Position numbers and translations under genes: made by a program. Below the pieces are notes generated by a model. It searched no databases and had not been told where the DNA came from. It saw only the letters and a list, made by a program, of their open reading frames with translations. This document shows, piece by piece, positions 56,089 to 64,000 of a DNA stretch of 64,000 bases; position 1 is the first letter of the stretch, and the number at the start of each line of letters is the position of its first letter. Origin of the DNA: Actinomadura sp. J1-007 (GTDB taxonomy: Bacteria; Actinomycetota; Actinomycetes; Streptosporangiales; Streptosporangiaceae); NCBI RefSeq assembly GCF_009793335.1, contig NZ_WING01000001.1, positions 620,001-684,000 of the forward strand, in the 5' to 3' direction.

Positions 56089-58136
56089 CGCACGCCCTCC
56101 CCTGGCAGGAGGGGGTAATGGCACGCGACCGACTGGTCCCGCCGTACGGCGCCCGAAAGCGGCCGGGACACCGGATCCTGCGCGTCGCACGGGGAACGGG
56201 ACGCGTCGTCCGGGAAAGACGCATACCGGGGGCAGCGCGGACGGAAACGGCACCCTCGCGGCGGGGACGCAGGGTCCGGCGGATCCCCTTGCAGGGGAAC
56301 GCGGCGGCGATGCCGTTCCCTGCCGGGATCGGGCAGCGGGACGGCGTCGAGCAGGGCCCGCGTGTACGGATGGGCGGGCGAGCCGTACACCTCGGGCGCG
56401 GAGCCGATCTCCACGATGCGGCCGTGGTACATCACCGCGACGCGGTCGGCGATGCGGCGGACCACGGCGAGATCGTGCGCGACGAACAGGTACGCCAGGC
56501 CGAGCCGGGCCCGCAGCTCCTCCAGCAGGTCGATGACGCCCGCCTGAACGGACACGTCGAGCGCGGCGACAGGCTCGTCCAGGAGCAGCAGCCGGGGTTC
56601 GAGGGCGAGCGCGCGGGCGATCCCGACGCGCTGGCGCTGCCCGCCGGACAGGCCGTGCGGGTAGCGGCACGCGTGGGCGGGATCGAGGCCGACGAGCTCC
56701 AGCAGCTTCTCCACCCGTTCCCGCGTCCGCTCCGGAGGGACGCCGTGCGTGACGAGCGGCTCGGCGAGGATGTCGGCCACGCGCATGCGCGGGTCCAGGG
56801 ACGTGAACGGATCCTGGAAGACGACCTGGATATCGCGGCGCAGCGCTTTCCGCCGGCCCTTGCTGAGATCCGAGGTGTCCTTCCCGAAAACGCTGACGCG
56901 TCCGCCCTGCGGCCGGGCCAGCCGCAGGATCTCCATCAGCGCGCTCGTCTTTCCGCAGCCCGACTCCCCTACGAGCCCGAGGCTCTCCCCCTCGCGAACG
57001 TCGAATCCGATGCCGTCCACAGCGTGAACGGTGCCGACCCTGCGTTTGATGAGCGTTCCCCTGTAGAGGGGGTGGTGCCGGACGAGTTCGTTCACTTCCA
57101 GCACGACGCGGCGTTCCTCCCTGGGCGGACGCGCGGGAACGGGCAGCCGGTCGGGCGCGGGGAAGACGCGGGCGGGGTCGGCGGTGGCGACGGTGTTGAC
57201 GCACGCGACGAGATGCCCGGACGGGCCGGTCAGCGCGGGCTCCGGCTCGGCGTCCGCGCAGTCCGGCACGCTGACGGGGCAGCGCGGCGCGAACGGGCAC
57301 CCGGCGGCGGGCTCGGTCGCGTCGGGCGGCGCGCCCTCGATCCGGCGGGCGCCGCGCGCCGTCCCGTCGATGCGCGGCAGCGACTGGAGCAGCCCGATCG
57401 TGTACGGCATCCGCGGGCGCCGGTAGACCTCGTCCACCGGCCCGGACTCCACGGCGCGGCCCGCGTACATGACCATGACCCGGTCGGCGAACCCGGCGAC
57501 CACGCCGAGGTCGTGGGTGATCAGCACGATCGCGGCGCCGGTGGCCTCCTTGGCGGTCCGCAGCACGTCCAGGACCTGCGCCTGGATCGTCACGTCCAGC
57601 GAGGTCGTGGGCTCGTCGGCGACGATGGCCACGGGGTCGTTCGCGATCGCCATCGCGATCATCACGCGCTGCCGCATCCCGCCGGAGAACTCGTGCGGGT
57701 ACGCGCGGGCGCGGCGCGGCGCGTCCGGGATGCCGACCAGCTCCAGCAGCTCGGCCGCGCGGGCGCGCGCCGCCGCGCGGGTCGCTCCGGCGTGCACCCG
57801 GATGGTCTCGGCGATCTGGTCGCCGACCGTGTGGACGGGCGTGAGCGCCGACAGCGGGTCCTGGAACACCATGGCCAGGTCCCGGCCGCGCACGCGGGAC
57901 AGCTCGGCGTCGGGACGGCCGAGCAGCTCGCGCCCGCGGAGCCGTACGGACCCGCGCACGCGCGCGCCGGGCGGCAGCAGCCCGAGCGTGGCGAGCGCCA
58001 CCGCCGACTTGCCCGAACCCGACTCGCCCACGATCCCGAGCACCTCGCCCGGCGCGACGTCGAAGCCCACGCCGCGCACCGCCCGCACGTCCGGGGCGTA
58101 CGTGACGTTCAGCCCGCGCACCTCCAGAACGTTCAC
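56085..58136 (-). CDS. Fused dipeptide/oligopeptide ABC ATPase (DppD-DppF type)
   Basis: A 683-residue protein with two complete ABC domains in tandem. The first has Walker A GESGSGKSAVA, signature SGGMRQRVMIAMA and VADEPTTSLDVTIQAQ; the second has GESGCGKTSALME, SGGQRQRVGIARALAL and LLDEPVAALDVSVQA. Each ends with a Cys-rich oligopeptide-ATPase C-terminal domain (CPFAPRCPVSVPDC and CRFRPRCPRYASF). These are usually separate genes. The GTG at 58136 overlaps the permease stop (GTGA). Confidence 0.95.
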   Translation of the reverse strand: MNVLEVRGLNVTYAPDVRAVRGVGFDVAPGEVLGIVGESGSGKSAVALATLGLLPPGARVRGSVRLRGRELLGRPDAELSRVRGRDLAMVFQDPLSALTPVHTVGDQIAETIRVHAGATRAAARARAAELLELVGIPDAPRRARAYPHEFSGGMRQRVMIAMAIANDPVAIVADEPTTSLDVTIQAQVLDVLRTAKEATGAAIVLITHDLGVVAGFADRVMVMYAGRAVESGPVDEVYRRPRMPYTIGLLQSLPRIDGTARGARRIEGAPPDATEPAAGCPFAPRCPVSVPDCADAEPEPALTGPSGHLVACVNTVATADPARVFPAPDRLPVPARPPREERRVVLEVNELVRHHPLYRGTLIKRRVGTVHAVDGIGFDVREGESLGLVGESGCGKTSALMEILRLARPQGGRVSVFGKDTSDLSKGRRKALRRDIQVVFQDPFTSLDPRMRVADILAEPLVTHGVPPERTRERVEKLLELVGLDPAHACRYPHGLSGGQRQRVGIARALALEPRLLLLDEPVAALDVSVQAGVIDLLEELRARLGLAYLFVAHDLAVVRRIADRVAVMYHGRIVEIGSAPEVYGSPAHPYTRALLDAVPLPDPGRERHRRRVPLQGDPPDPASPPRGCRFRPRCPRYASFPDDASRSPCDAQDPVSRPLSGAVRRDQSVACHYPLLPGEGVR

Positions 58137-59140
58137 GCCGGACCGGTCCCGTACTCGTGCGCGCGCGCGTTGCCAGGCCGCGCCCGCCGCCGCACGCGTC
58201 CGCCGGTGCGCGGCGCGGGTCCCGAGGAGGTCGGGTCGAGGACGTCGCGCAGGCCGTCGCCGAGGAGGTTCACCGCGAGGACGACCAGCACCAGCAGCGC
58301 GGCGGCGAACCCGAACAGCCACGGGTGGGTGGTCGCGGTCCCGCGCCCGTCGGCGATGATCGTGCCGAGCGAGACGTCGGGCGGCCGGACCCCGAACCCG
58401 AAGTACGACAGCCCGCTCTCGGTGACGATCGCGACGCTCACGTTCAGGCTCGCGTCCACGACCAGCAGCGACGCCAGGTGCGGCAGGATGTGCCGGACGA
58501 TCACGCGCGGCGCGCCCACCCCGAGGAACCGCGCGGCCAGCACGTACTCGCGCTCGCGCAGCGAGACCGTCATCGCCCGGACGACCCGCGCGGTGACCAT
58601 CCACAGGAACGCGGCGAGCAGCGGCACCAGCAGCGGCCAGCGCCCGCCGAGCAGCGGCGACAGCACCGCGACGACCAGGAACGACGGCAGGACGAGCAGC
58701 ACGTCGACGCCCCACATCAGGCACCGGCCCGTCCAGCCGCCGGCGAAGCCCGCGACCGTGCCGACCGCCGCGGCGAGCCCGGTGGACAGCACCGCGACGC
58801 AGAGCCCGATGGCGAGCGAGCGCCGCAGGCCCCGCACGCTGAGCGCGAACACGTCGCGCCCGCTCTGCGTCGTGCCGAACCAGTGCTCGGACGACGGCGG
58901 CGCGCGGAACGCGGTGAGGTCGGTGTCGTCCCAGCGCCACGGCGACACGAACGGGCCGGCGACCGCGAGCAGGGCCAGCAGCCCCAGCAGCGCGAGTCCC
59001 GCCGCGGCCCGCCTGCTCGCCAGCACCCGACGCGCGCCCGCGCGCGCCCGCGAGAGGGGCCGCCCCGTGCCGTCCGCCGCCGGGGCCGGGGACGCGTCCC
59101 CCTGGGACTGCGTCCGCGCCGCGGCGGCGGGCGTGGTCAC
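58133..59140 (-). CDS. Peptide ABC permease, DppC type
   Basis: A 335-residue inner-membrane permease with about six helices and the EAA-like loop (LREREYVLAARFLGVGAPRV, then HILPHLASLLVV). It begins with an N-terminal OppC_N segment (HWFGTTQSGRDVFALSVRG). The GTG at 59140 overlaps the dppB stop, and its own stop overlaps the ATPase start, so the genes are strongly coupled. It forms the channel with the DppB-type permease. Confidence 0.95.
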   Translation of the reverse strand: MTTPAAAARTQSQGDASPAPAADGTGRPLSRARAGARRVLASRRAAAGLALLGLLALLAVAGPFVSPWRWDDTDLTAFRAPPSSEHWFGTTQSGRDVFALSVRGLRRSLAIGLCVAVLSTGLAAAVGTVAGFAGGWTGRCLMWGVDVLLVLPSFLVVAVLSPLLGGRWPLLVPLLAAFLWMVTARVVRAMTVSLREREYVLAARFLGVGAPRVIVRHILPHLASLLVVDASLNVSVAIVTESGLSYFGFGVRPPDVSLGTIIADGRGTATTHPWLFGFAAALLVLVVLAVNLLGDGLRDVLDPTSSGPAPRTGGRVRRRARPGNARAHEYGTGPA

Positions 59141-60135
59141 GCGGCACCCACCCGGACCCTCGGGTCGAGGAACCCGTTCACCACGTCCGAGACGAGCCCG
59201 GCGAGCAGCACGCAGCCCGCGGCGAGGCAGTTGACGGCGGCGACGACGTTCACGTCGCCGCGGGTGATCGAGTCGATCAGCCACTCGCCGAGCCCGTGCC
59301 AGCCGAAGATCTTCTCGGTGAACATCGCGCCGAGCAGCAGCAGCCCGGAGGTGTAGGCGAAGTAGGTGGTCATCGGGATCATCGCGGTGCGCAGCCCGTG
59401 CCGCAGCAGCGCCGACCGCCACCGCAGGCCCTTGGCGCGCGCGGTGCGGACGAAGTCGGCGTTCAGCACGTCGAGCATCGTGCCGCGCTGGTAGCGGACG
59501 TAGAGGGCGAGCTGGGCGAGCGCGACGGTGACGGTCGGCAGCAGCAGGTGCCGCAGCCGGTCGCCGAACCCGCCGAGCGCGCCGAACGCGCCCTCGCCCG
59601 CGCCCGGCGACGACTCGCCCACCCACTCGAAGACCCGTACGCCGGCGAGGTCGTTGACCTCGCTCGCGGCGATCTGCAAAAGCGCGGCCAGGACGAACAC
59701 CGGTACCGCCAGCAGCAGGTACGAGGCGAACGTGATGGCCCGGTCGGCGGCGCGCCCGTGCCGGACCGCCGCGTACGCGCCGAGCAGGACGCCGAGCACG
59801 CAGCCGAGGACCGCCCCGGGGAGCAGCAGCCGGAGGCTGACCCACGTCCGCCGCCACATCTCGGCGTTGACCGGCTCGCCCTGCCAGGTGCGGCCGAAGT
59901 CGCCGCGCGCCACGCCCCCGGCCCACGTGCGGTACCGGCGCAGCACGGGCGTACGGTCGTTCAGGTTGAGCCTGCTCAGCTCGGCGTCGATGGCGGAGGC
60001 AGGCGGACGGGGCGCGCGGTCCTCGAAGTCGGCGCGGGGATCGAGCGCGGCAGCGGCGAGCAGGTAGGCGAGGCTGGCGGCCAGCACGGCGAGCACCGCG
60101 TGGCCGGCCAGCCGGCGCAGCAGGAACGCCGCCAT
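59137..60135 (-). CDS. Peptide ABC permease, DppB type
   Basis: A 332-residue permease. Helices include LLLPGAVLGCVLGVLLGAYA and ITFASYLLLAVPVFVLAALL; the EAA loop is in LNADFVRTARAKGLRWRSAL, followed by the typical final helices (YTSGLLLLGAMFTEKIFGW). I chose the ATG at 60135 because GGAGGT lies five bases upstream, although a GTG at 60162 is in frame. It is the first gene of the operon; the 172-base gap upstream also holds the terminator of the next gene. Confidence 0.95.
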   Translation of the reverse strand: MAAFLLRRLAGHAVLAVLAASLAYLLAAAALDPRADFEDRAPRPPASAIDAELSRLNLNDRTPVLRRYRTWAGGVARGDFGRTWQGEPVNAEMWRRTWVSLRLLLPGAVLGCVLGVLLGAYAAVRHGRAADRAITFASYLLLAVPVFVLAALLQIAASEVNDLAGVRVFEWVGESSPGAGEGAFGALGGFGDRLRHLLLPTVTVALAQLALYVRYQRGTMLDVLNADFVRTARAKGLRWRSALLRHGLRTAMIPMTTYFAYTSGLLLLGAMFTEKIFGWHGLGEWLIDSITRGDVNVVAAVNCLAAGCVLLAGLVSDVVNGFLDPRVRVGAA

Positions 60136-60268
60136 GCCTACCTCCACCCGCAGAACAGTCACGGAATGCTACTCTCCGCACACGTTCCGCGCAGGGAGAC
60201 GGCGGAATACCCCCGCTCCCCTGGCCGACCGGCCTCTCCCGCGACGGCCGCGCCCATCAACGGCCGCA

Positions 60269-60297
60269 GGCCCGCGCGCCTTCAGGACGCGCGGGCC
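60269..60297 (-). terminator. Terminator of the ABC-2-like membrane gene
   Basis: GGCCCGCGCG (60269-60278) and CGCGCGGGCC (60288-60297) form a perfect 10-bp stem with a nine-base loop, just after the stop at 60308. Confidence 0.7.
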
Positions 60298-60307
60298 GTA
60301 CGGAACG

Positions 60308-61315
60308 TCAGGCCAGGGCCGGTTCGCGTTCCTCGACGGGCGCTTCCTTCACGCGCCCGCGCAGGCCGCCGACGCCGAACAGCAGCAGCCCCGCCGCCGC
60401 CCAGGCCGCGAGGACGGCCATCGGGCCGGCGAGCCCCGCGCCGTCGAAGAACGCGACCGAACGCAGCAGGGAGACCGCCGCGCCGGGCGGGAGGAGCTGG
60501 CCGAGGTCGCCCCACGGCTGCGGGAGCAGTTCCGGGGCGGCGGTCGCGCCCGACAGCGGGTTGCCGAGCAGCAGGAACGTCAGGCCGCCGACCGCGATCC
60601 CGGCGCGCCCGATCGCGGCGGCGAGGCCCGCCACGGTTCCGCTGACCGCGAGGATCGCCAGCGACATCACGCCCGCGACGCCGAGGTAGGAGCCGGTCAG
60701 GATGTCGAGCCAGCCCTGGGCGAGCGCGGCGACGCCGAACCCGCCGAGCACCGCGAACAGCACGACCCCGGACGCGCGCCACGCCGGGGACGGCACCGCG
60801 AACGTGAACAGCACGGCCGCCGCCAGCCCCGACATGATCAGCGGCAGGGCGAGCGCGCCGAACCCGGAGCCGCGCGGATCGCCCGTGGGCGCGGCGACGA
60901 CGTCCTGGACGGGGGCGGCGGGCCCGCCCGCCATCTCCTGCGCCACCTGGGTGAGCATCTGGCCGACCACCGGCGAGGCCGCCGAGGAGATCAGCATCCT
61001 CGGCCCGGACGGCGTGGCCACCACCGCGCCGTACGCCTCCCGGTCGGCGAGGTCCGCGCGCGCGGCGGCCTCGTCGGGCCGGACGGCCACCTCGAACGCG
61101 CCGGGGCGCTCGTGCGCGAGCCGTTCGGCCACGGCGCCCGCCTGCGGCCCGGCGACCACGATGGGCAGGTCGCGCGGCGCGACGCGGGCGGCGGGCCAGG
61201 CGAACGCGACGATCATCAGCAACTGGAGCAGCGCCGCGGCGACCGCGACGCCGATGGCCCGCTGGGCCCGGGGTGCTCGGACTGCTCGGGACTGGGAAGC
61301 CGGGGAGGGCTGCAC
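60308..61315 (-). CDS. ABC-2/YhgE-like membrane protein under TetR control
   Basis: A 335-residue membrane protein. After a first helix (AIGVAVAAALLQLLMIVAF) comes an extracytoplasmic domain of about 130 residues, then five further hydrophobic segments (for example LALPLIMSGLAAAVLFTFAV and AGVMSLAILAVSGTVAGL). The plan is that of YhgE/Pip and ABC-2 permeases, which often act as drug or lipid exporters. I chose the GTG at 61315, preceded by GGAGG. It is divergent from a tetR gene with two operators in the gap, so it is probably the target of that repressor. Confidence 0.8.
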   Translation of the reverse strand: MQPSPASQSRAVRAPRAQRAIGVAVAAALLQLLMIVAFAWPAARVAPRDLPIVVAGPQAGAVAERLAHERPGAFEVAVRPDEAAARADLADREAYGAVVATPSGPRMLISSAASPVVGQMLTQVAQEMAGGPAAPVQDVVAAPTGDPRGSGFGALALPLIMSGLAAAVLFTFAVPSPAWRASGVVLFAVLGGFGVAALAQGWLDILTGSYLGVAGVMSLAILAVSGTVAGLAAAIGRAGIAVGGLTFLLLGNPLSGATAAPELLPQPWGDLGQLLPPGAAVSLLRSVAFFDGAGLAGPMAVLAAWAAAGLLLFGVGGLRGRVKEAPVEEREPALA

Positions 61316-61334
61316 GGCCGCCTCCAAATAAAGC

Positions 61335-61402
61335 GAATGTCCGTTCTCTTTGGTGCCGCCAGCGTCGCACCGGCCGCGGGCGGTTGTCAAGAACGGACGT
61401 TC
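61335..61402. promoter_or_regulatory. Two TetR operator-like palindromes in the divergent promoter region
   Basis: GAATGTCCGTTC (61335-61346) and GAACGGACGTTC (61391-61402) are inverted copies of one 12-bp palindromic sequence. The second lies between TTGTCA (61384-61389) and TAGATT (61407-61412), a 17-base-spaced promoter for tetR, so bound repressor would block it. The first lies about 20 bases before the membrane gene start. Confidence 0.75.
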
Positions 61403-61418
61403 GTTTTAGATTGGGCCC

Positions 61419-62030
61419 ATGCCGAGAGTCAGCGAAGAGCACCTGGAGCGGCGGCGGACGCAGATCATGGACGCCGCCCGCGCCTGCTTCATCCGCAAGG
61501 GCATCCACGAGACGTCGATGCAGGACATCTTCGCCGAGTCCGGGCTCTCCGCCGGAGCCGTCTACCGCTACTTCAAGAGCAAGAACGAGATCATCGAGGC
61601 GGTCGCCACCACGGTGATCGCCGATCTGCACGAGTTCATCGCCGCCCTCGCCACGCAGGAGCCGCTCCTCCCCCTCGACGAGATGGTCGAACGGGTCGGC
61701 CACAAGATCGTGTCGCTGTCCGGCGAGGACGGCCCCGTCCGCCTCGCGCCCCAGGCGTGGGCCCTCTCCCTGTACGACCCGGACATCGGCCGCTACGTCC
61801 GGGAGAACATCATGGGCATCCGCGGAACGTGGGCCGCCTACGCCGGCCGGCTCGCCGACGCGGGCCTGCTGCCCCCCGGCAGCGATCGCGAAGCCCTCGG
61901 CAAGGTGCTGTTCAGCCTGATGCCCGGATTCCTCATCCAGCGGCTGCTCCTCGACGACATCGCGCCTGAGGACCTACGCCGGGGCATCCACTCCCTCATC
62001 CGCTCCAGCACACCCGACTTCACGCCCTGA
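61419..62030 (+). CDS. TetR-family repressor
   Basis: A 203-residue TetR regulator. The helix-turn-helix spans about residues 12-55 (IMDAARACFIRKGIHETSMQ, AGAVYRYFKSKNEIIEAV). The C-terminal domain is a typical helical ligand domain (FSLMPGFLIQRLLLDDI). The ATG follows the TAGATT box by six bases, so the message is leaderless. It is divergent from the ABC-2-like gene. The effector is unknown. Confidence 0.93.
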   Translation: MPRVSEEHLERRRTQIMDAARACFIRKGIHETSMQDIFAESGLSAGAVYRYFKSKNEIIEAVATTVIADLHEFIAALATQEPLLPLDEMVERVGHKIVSLSGEDGPVRLAPQAWALSLYDPDIGRYVRENIMGIRGTWAAYAGRLADAGLLPPGSDREALGKVLFSLMPGFLIQRLLLDDIAPEDLRRGIHSLIRSSTPDFTP

Positions 62031-62100
62031 CTCCCACGCGCGCTCCCGCGCGCGCCCGCGTAACGACCCGTCCACGCGCACATCCGCGCCAGCACCGTCC

Positions 62101-62135
62101 TGGCCTGCCCGGCCTGCATCCCCCCGGGCAGGCCA
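62101..62135 (+). terminator. tetR terminator
   Basis: TGGCCTGCCCGG (62101-62112) and CCGGGCAGGCCA (62124-62135) form a perfect 12-bp stem with an 11-base loop, 70 bases after the tetR stop. The rest of the 323-base gap to the kinase gene shows an AT-rich tract at about 62308-62342 that probably holds the kinase promoter. Confidence 0.7.
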
Positions 62136-62353
62136 TCGCCGTTTCCGGAGGCGGCCCGAACCCGCCCCTGTCAAGGTTCGGACACCCGCTCGACGGGCGC
62201 GTACGGCCCCTCCCGCGCGCGTTCGCCGTCCCCGCGGCCCCCGAGAGTGTGCGACGCGCCGAGTCCCGTTGTCCTGAGGCGGTCGCCCTTGGGTCTCCAG
62301 GACACCTAGCAGGTCGTTTTAACATTTCATTACTTTTGACTCGGGGAGTGCGC

Positions 62354-64000
62354 ATGGAGACGGCAGGACACGACCGGACGGCGGGCCGAGCGCCCTTACT
62401 GCTCGCCCTGGCGGCGGTCGCGGCCGTCTGCGCCTCGCTCGTCATCGGCGCCTGGGTCCCGGAGGACCGCCGGATGGTCTGGTGGCACCCCGAGATCGTG
62501 ATCGCGCTCTCCTGGACGCCCGTCGCCGCGCTGCTGCTGCGCTACCGGCCGGGCCTGCGGGTCGGCCTGCTCATGCTCACGGCCGGCTGCGGCGCCGCGC
62601 TGTACGTCCTCGCGCTCAACCTCGGGCCCTGGTTCGACCTGCACGGCTGGGCGGGCGCGGGGTTCCTGGAGTGGCTCGGGACGTGGCTGTGGGCGGTCGA
62701 CACGTTCGCGCTGACGCTGGTGCTGCCGCTGATCTTCCCGGACGGGCGGCTGGTCTCGCGGTGGTTCCGGCCCGTCCTCGCGGTCGCGCTGGCCGTCCCG
62801 GCGATCGTGGCCGCGCACCTGACGATCGACCCGGACGCGCGCCGGTTCCACCACGGGGTTTCGGTCTACCCGTTCCAGGACATCCCGGTCGTGATCAGCG
62901 CCACCATCCTCGGCACGCTGCTGCTCGGCCTGGTCTCGGTCGTCCTGCGGTTCCTGCGGTCCCCGCCCGACGTGCGCAGGCAGATCGCGTGGGTCATCTA
63001 CCCCGGCGTCCTCGCCCAGGCCGTCATCTACGTCGGCGAGACCACCCCGATCGGCGACCCGCTCCGCAACGTCGCGATCGCGGCCGTTCCGGTCTGCATC
63101 GCGATAGCCATCACGCGCTACCGGCTGTATGACATCGATGTGGTGATCAGCAAGACCCTCGTGTACGCCGGGCTGGCCGGCGTCCTGACCGGCGTGTACT
63201 TCGCGCTGGTCGGCGCGGTGAGCCTGCTGCTGTCCGACCACGGGCAGATCGCGGGGCTGGCGGGCGCGATCGCCGCGGGCGCGGTGTTCGAGCCCGCGCG
63301 GCGGCGGCTCCAGCGGGCGGTGGACGGCCTGCTGCGCGGCGAGCGCGACCCGTACCGCATCGCCGACTGGCTGAACCGCAGGCTCCAGACCGCCCCGAGC
63401 CCGACCGCCGCGCTCGCCGTCGCCGCCGAGGTGGCGCGGACGGCCCTGCACGCGACCGGCGTGCTGATCGAGGTGCTGGACCGCGACGGCCGCACCGTCT
63501 CGGCGGAGGACGGCGTCCTCGGCGACCGGCCGCAGCACATCCCGCTCGTCTGGCACGGCGAACCGGTCGGGCGGCTGCTGTTCGGCGTCACCCACACGCC
63601 CGACGCCCGGCTGTCGGGCATCCTCGCGCGCAACCTCGCCGAGCTCGCGAACGCCTCGCGGCTCGCCGCCGACGTCCAGCGCTCCCGCGAGCGGATCCTG
63701 CGCACCCGGGAGGAGGAGCGGCGCAGGCTGCGCCGCGACCTGCACGACGGCCTCGGCCCGACGCTCGCCAGCCTCGCGATGACCGTGGACGCGACGCGCA
63801 TCACGCTGAAGAAGGACCCGGAGGCCGCGGACGCGCTGCTGGAGCACCTGCGCACCACCATGGGCCGCACCATCGGCGACATCCGGGAGCTGGTGTACGA
63901 CCTGCGCCCGCCCGCGCTGGACGAGCTCGGCCTGGCCGGCGCGATCGAGGCCCTCGGCGGCGTGGTCTCGACGGGCGACGGCCCCAAGGTCGCCGTGCAC
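62354..64000 (+). CDS. NarL-type sensor histidine kinase, cut by window end
   Basis: 549 codons are visible with no stop. The N-terminal region has about six to eight membrane helices (LLLALAAVAAVCASLVIGAW at the start), followed by a GAF-like linker and a HisKA_3 domain with the phosphoacceptor in EEERRRLRRDLHDGLGPTL. After this, DLRPPALDELGLAGAIEAL leads towards the ATPase domain, which lies beyond 64000. Family partners are LuxR-type response regulators, probably encoded next. GGGGAG precedes the ATG at 62354. Confidence 0.92.
   Translation, partial: METAGHDRTAGRAPLLLALAAVAAVCASLVIGAWVPEDRRMVWWHPEIVIALSWTPVAALLLRYRPGLRVGLLMLTAGCGAALYVLALNLGPWFDLHGWAGAGFLEWLGTWLWAVDTFALTLVLPLIFPDGRLVSRWFRPVLAVALAVPAIVAAHLTIDPDARRFHHGVSVYPFQDIPVVISATILGTLLLGLVSVVLRFLRSPPDVRRQIAWVIYPGVLAQAVIYVGETTPIGDPLRNVAIAAVPVCIAIAITRYRLYDIDVVISKTLVYAGLAGVLTGVYFALVGAVSLLLSDHGQIAGLAGAIAAGAVFEPARRRLQRAVDGLLRGERDPYRIADWLNRRLQTAPSPTAALAVAAEVARTALHATGVLIEVLDRDGRTVSAEDGVLGDRPQHIPLVWHGEPVGRLLFGVTHTPDARLSGILARNLAELANASRLAADVQRSRERILRTREEERRRLRRDLHDGLGPTLASLAMTVDATRITLKKDPEAADALLEHLRTTMGRTIGDIRELVYDLRPPALDELGLAGAIEALGGVVSTGDGPKVAVH

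Noticed and set aside
54391..57300. A 969-codon frame joining the receptor to upstream sequence
   Set aside because: Only the part from the TTG at 56088 has receptor features; the rest is a shadow of the fused ATPase.

Overview
The window is very GC-rich and almost fully coding, with GTG and even TTG starts, strong G/C third-position bias and gene order recO / leuA / era / cytidine deaminase-like / CNNM-CBS / ybeY / phoH / HIT / rsmE / dnaJ / hrcA / DUF3097 / hemW / lepA / rpsT / holA / comEC / comEA / degV. This block is the familiar core chromosome of filamentous actinomycetes; the family (perhaps Thermomonosporaceae or Streptosporangiales) is my inference and is not proven by the sequence. 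There is no rRNA, tRNA, prophage, transposase or CRISPR array that I can see.

Layout. 1-8.5 kb: recO (-); a protealysin-like M4 protease and its emfourin inhibitor (+), separated by a duplicated 96-bp spacer; leuA (-) with a Leu-rich leader peptide and mutually exclusive stems; a dimethylargininase; a zinc-ribbon/TerB-like protein; a membrane protein; era. 8.5-14.3 kb: a 1159-residue AfsR-like BTAD/ATPase regulator and an MMPL transporter. 14.4-24 kb: deaminase-like protein, CNNM-CBS, YbeY, PhoH, HIT, an ECF sigma factor with a coupled membrane partner, RsmE, DnaJ and HrcA with a CIRCE operator. 24-34 kb: DUF3097, two DUF4870 membrane proteins, hemW, a YezG-like protein, secreted and hypothetical proteins, a Uma2-like nuclease remnant, lepA, rpsT. 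34.9-37.4 kb: an apparent accessory insert (kptA, HAD-like, LysR, SRPBCC) between rpsT and holA. 38-47 kb: holA, comEC, comEA, degV, hutI, hflX. 47.5-53.5 kb: malate synthase followed by glycolate oxidase glcDEF, a glycolate/glyoxylate-to-malate module. 53.6-64 kb: a tail-anchored or exported hypothetical, a four-gene peptide ABC importer operon with fused ATPases, a TetR/membrane-protein divergent pair with two operators, and a NarL-type histidine kinase cut by the window end.

Two features cut across the window. First, six genes (ddaH, the zinc-ribbon/TerB gene, mmpL, comEC, comEA, glcE) each need one extra base, nearly always in a short G or C run, to restore the expected protein; all six changes are apparent deletions, so consensus error in the assembly is the first explanation. 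Second, many spacers hold degenerate tandem repeats; at corC and comEC the repeat unit contains the gene's own stop codon, as if the 3' end had been serially duplicated. Several genes have a TANNNT box 6-9 bases before the start codon, suggesting leaderless transcripts.
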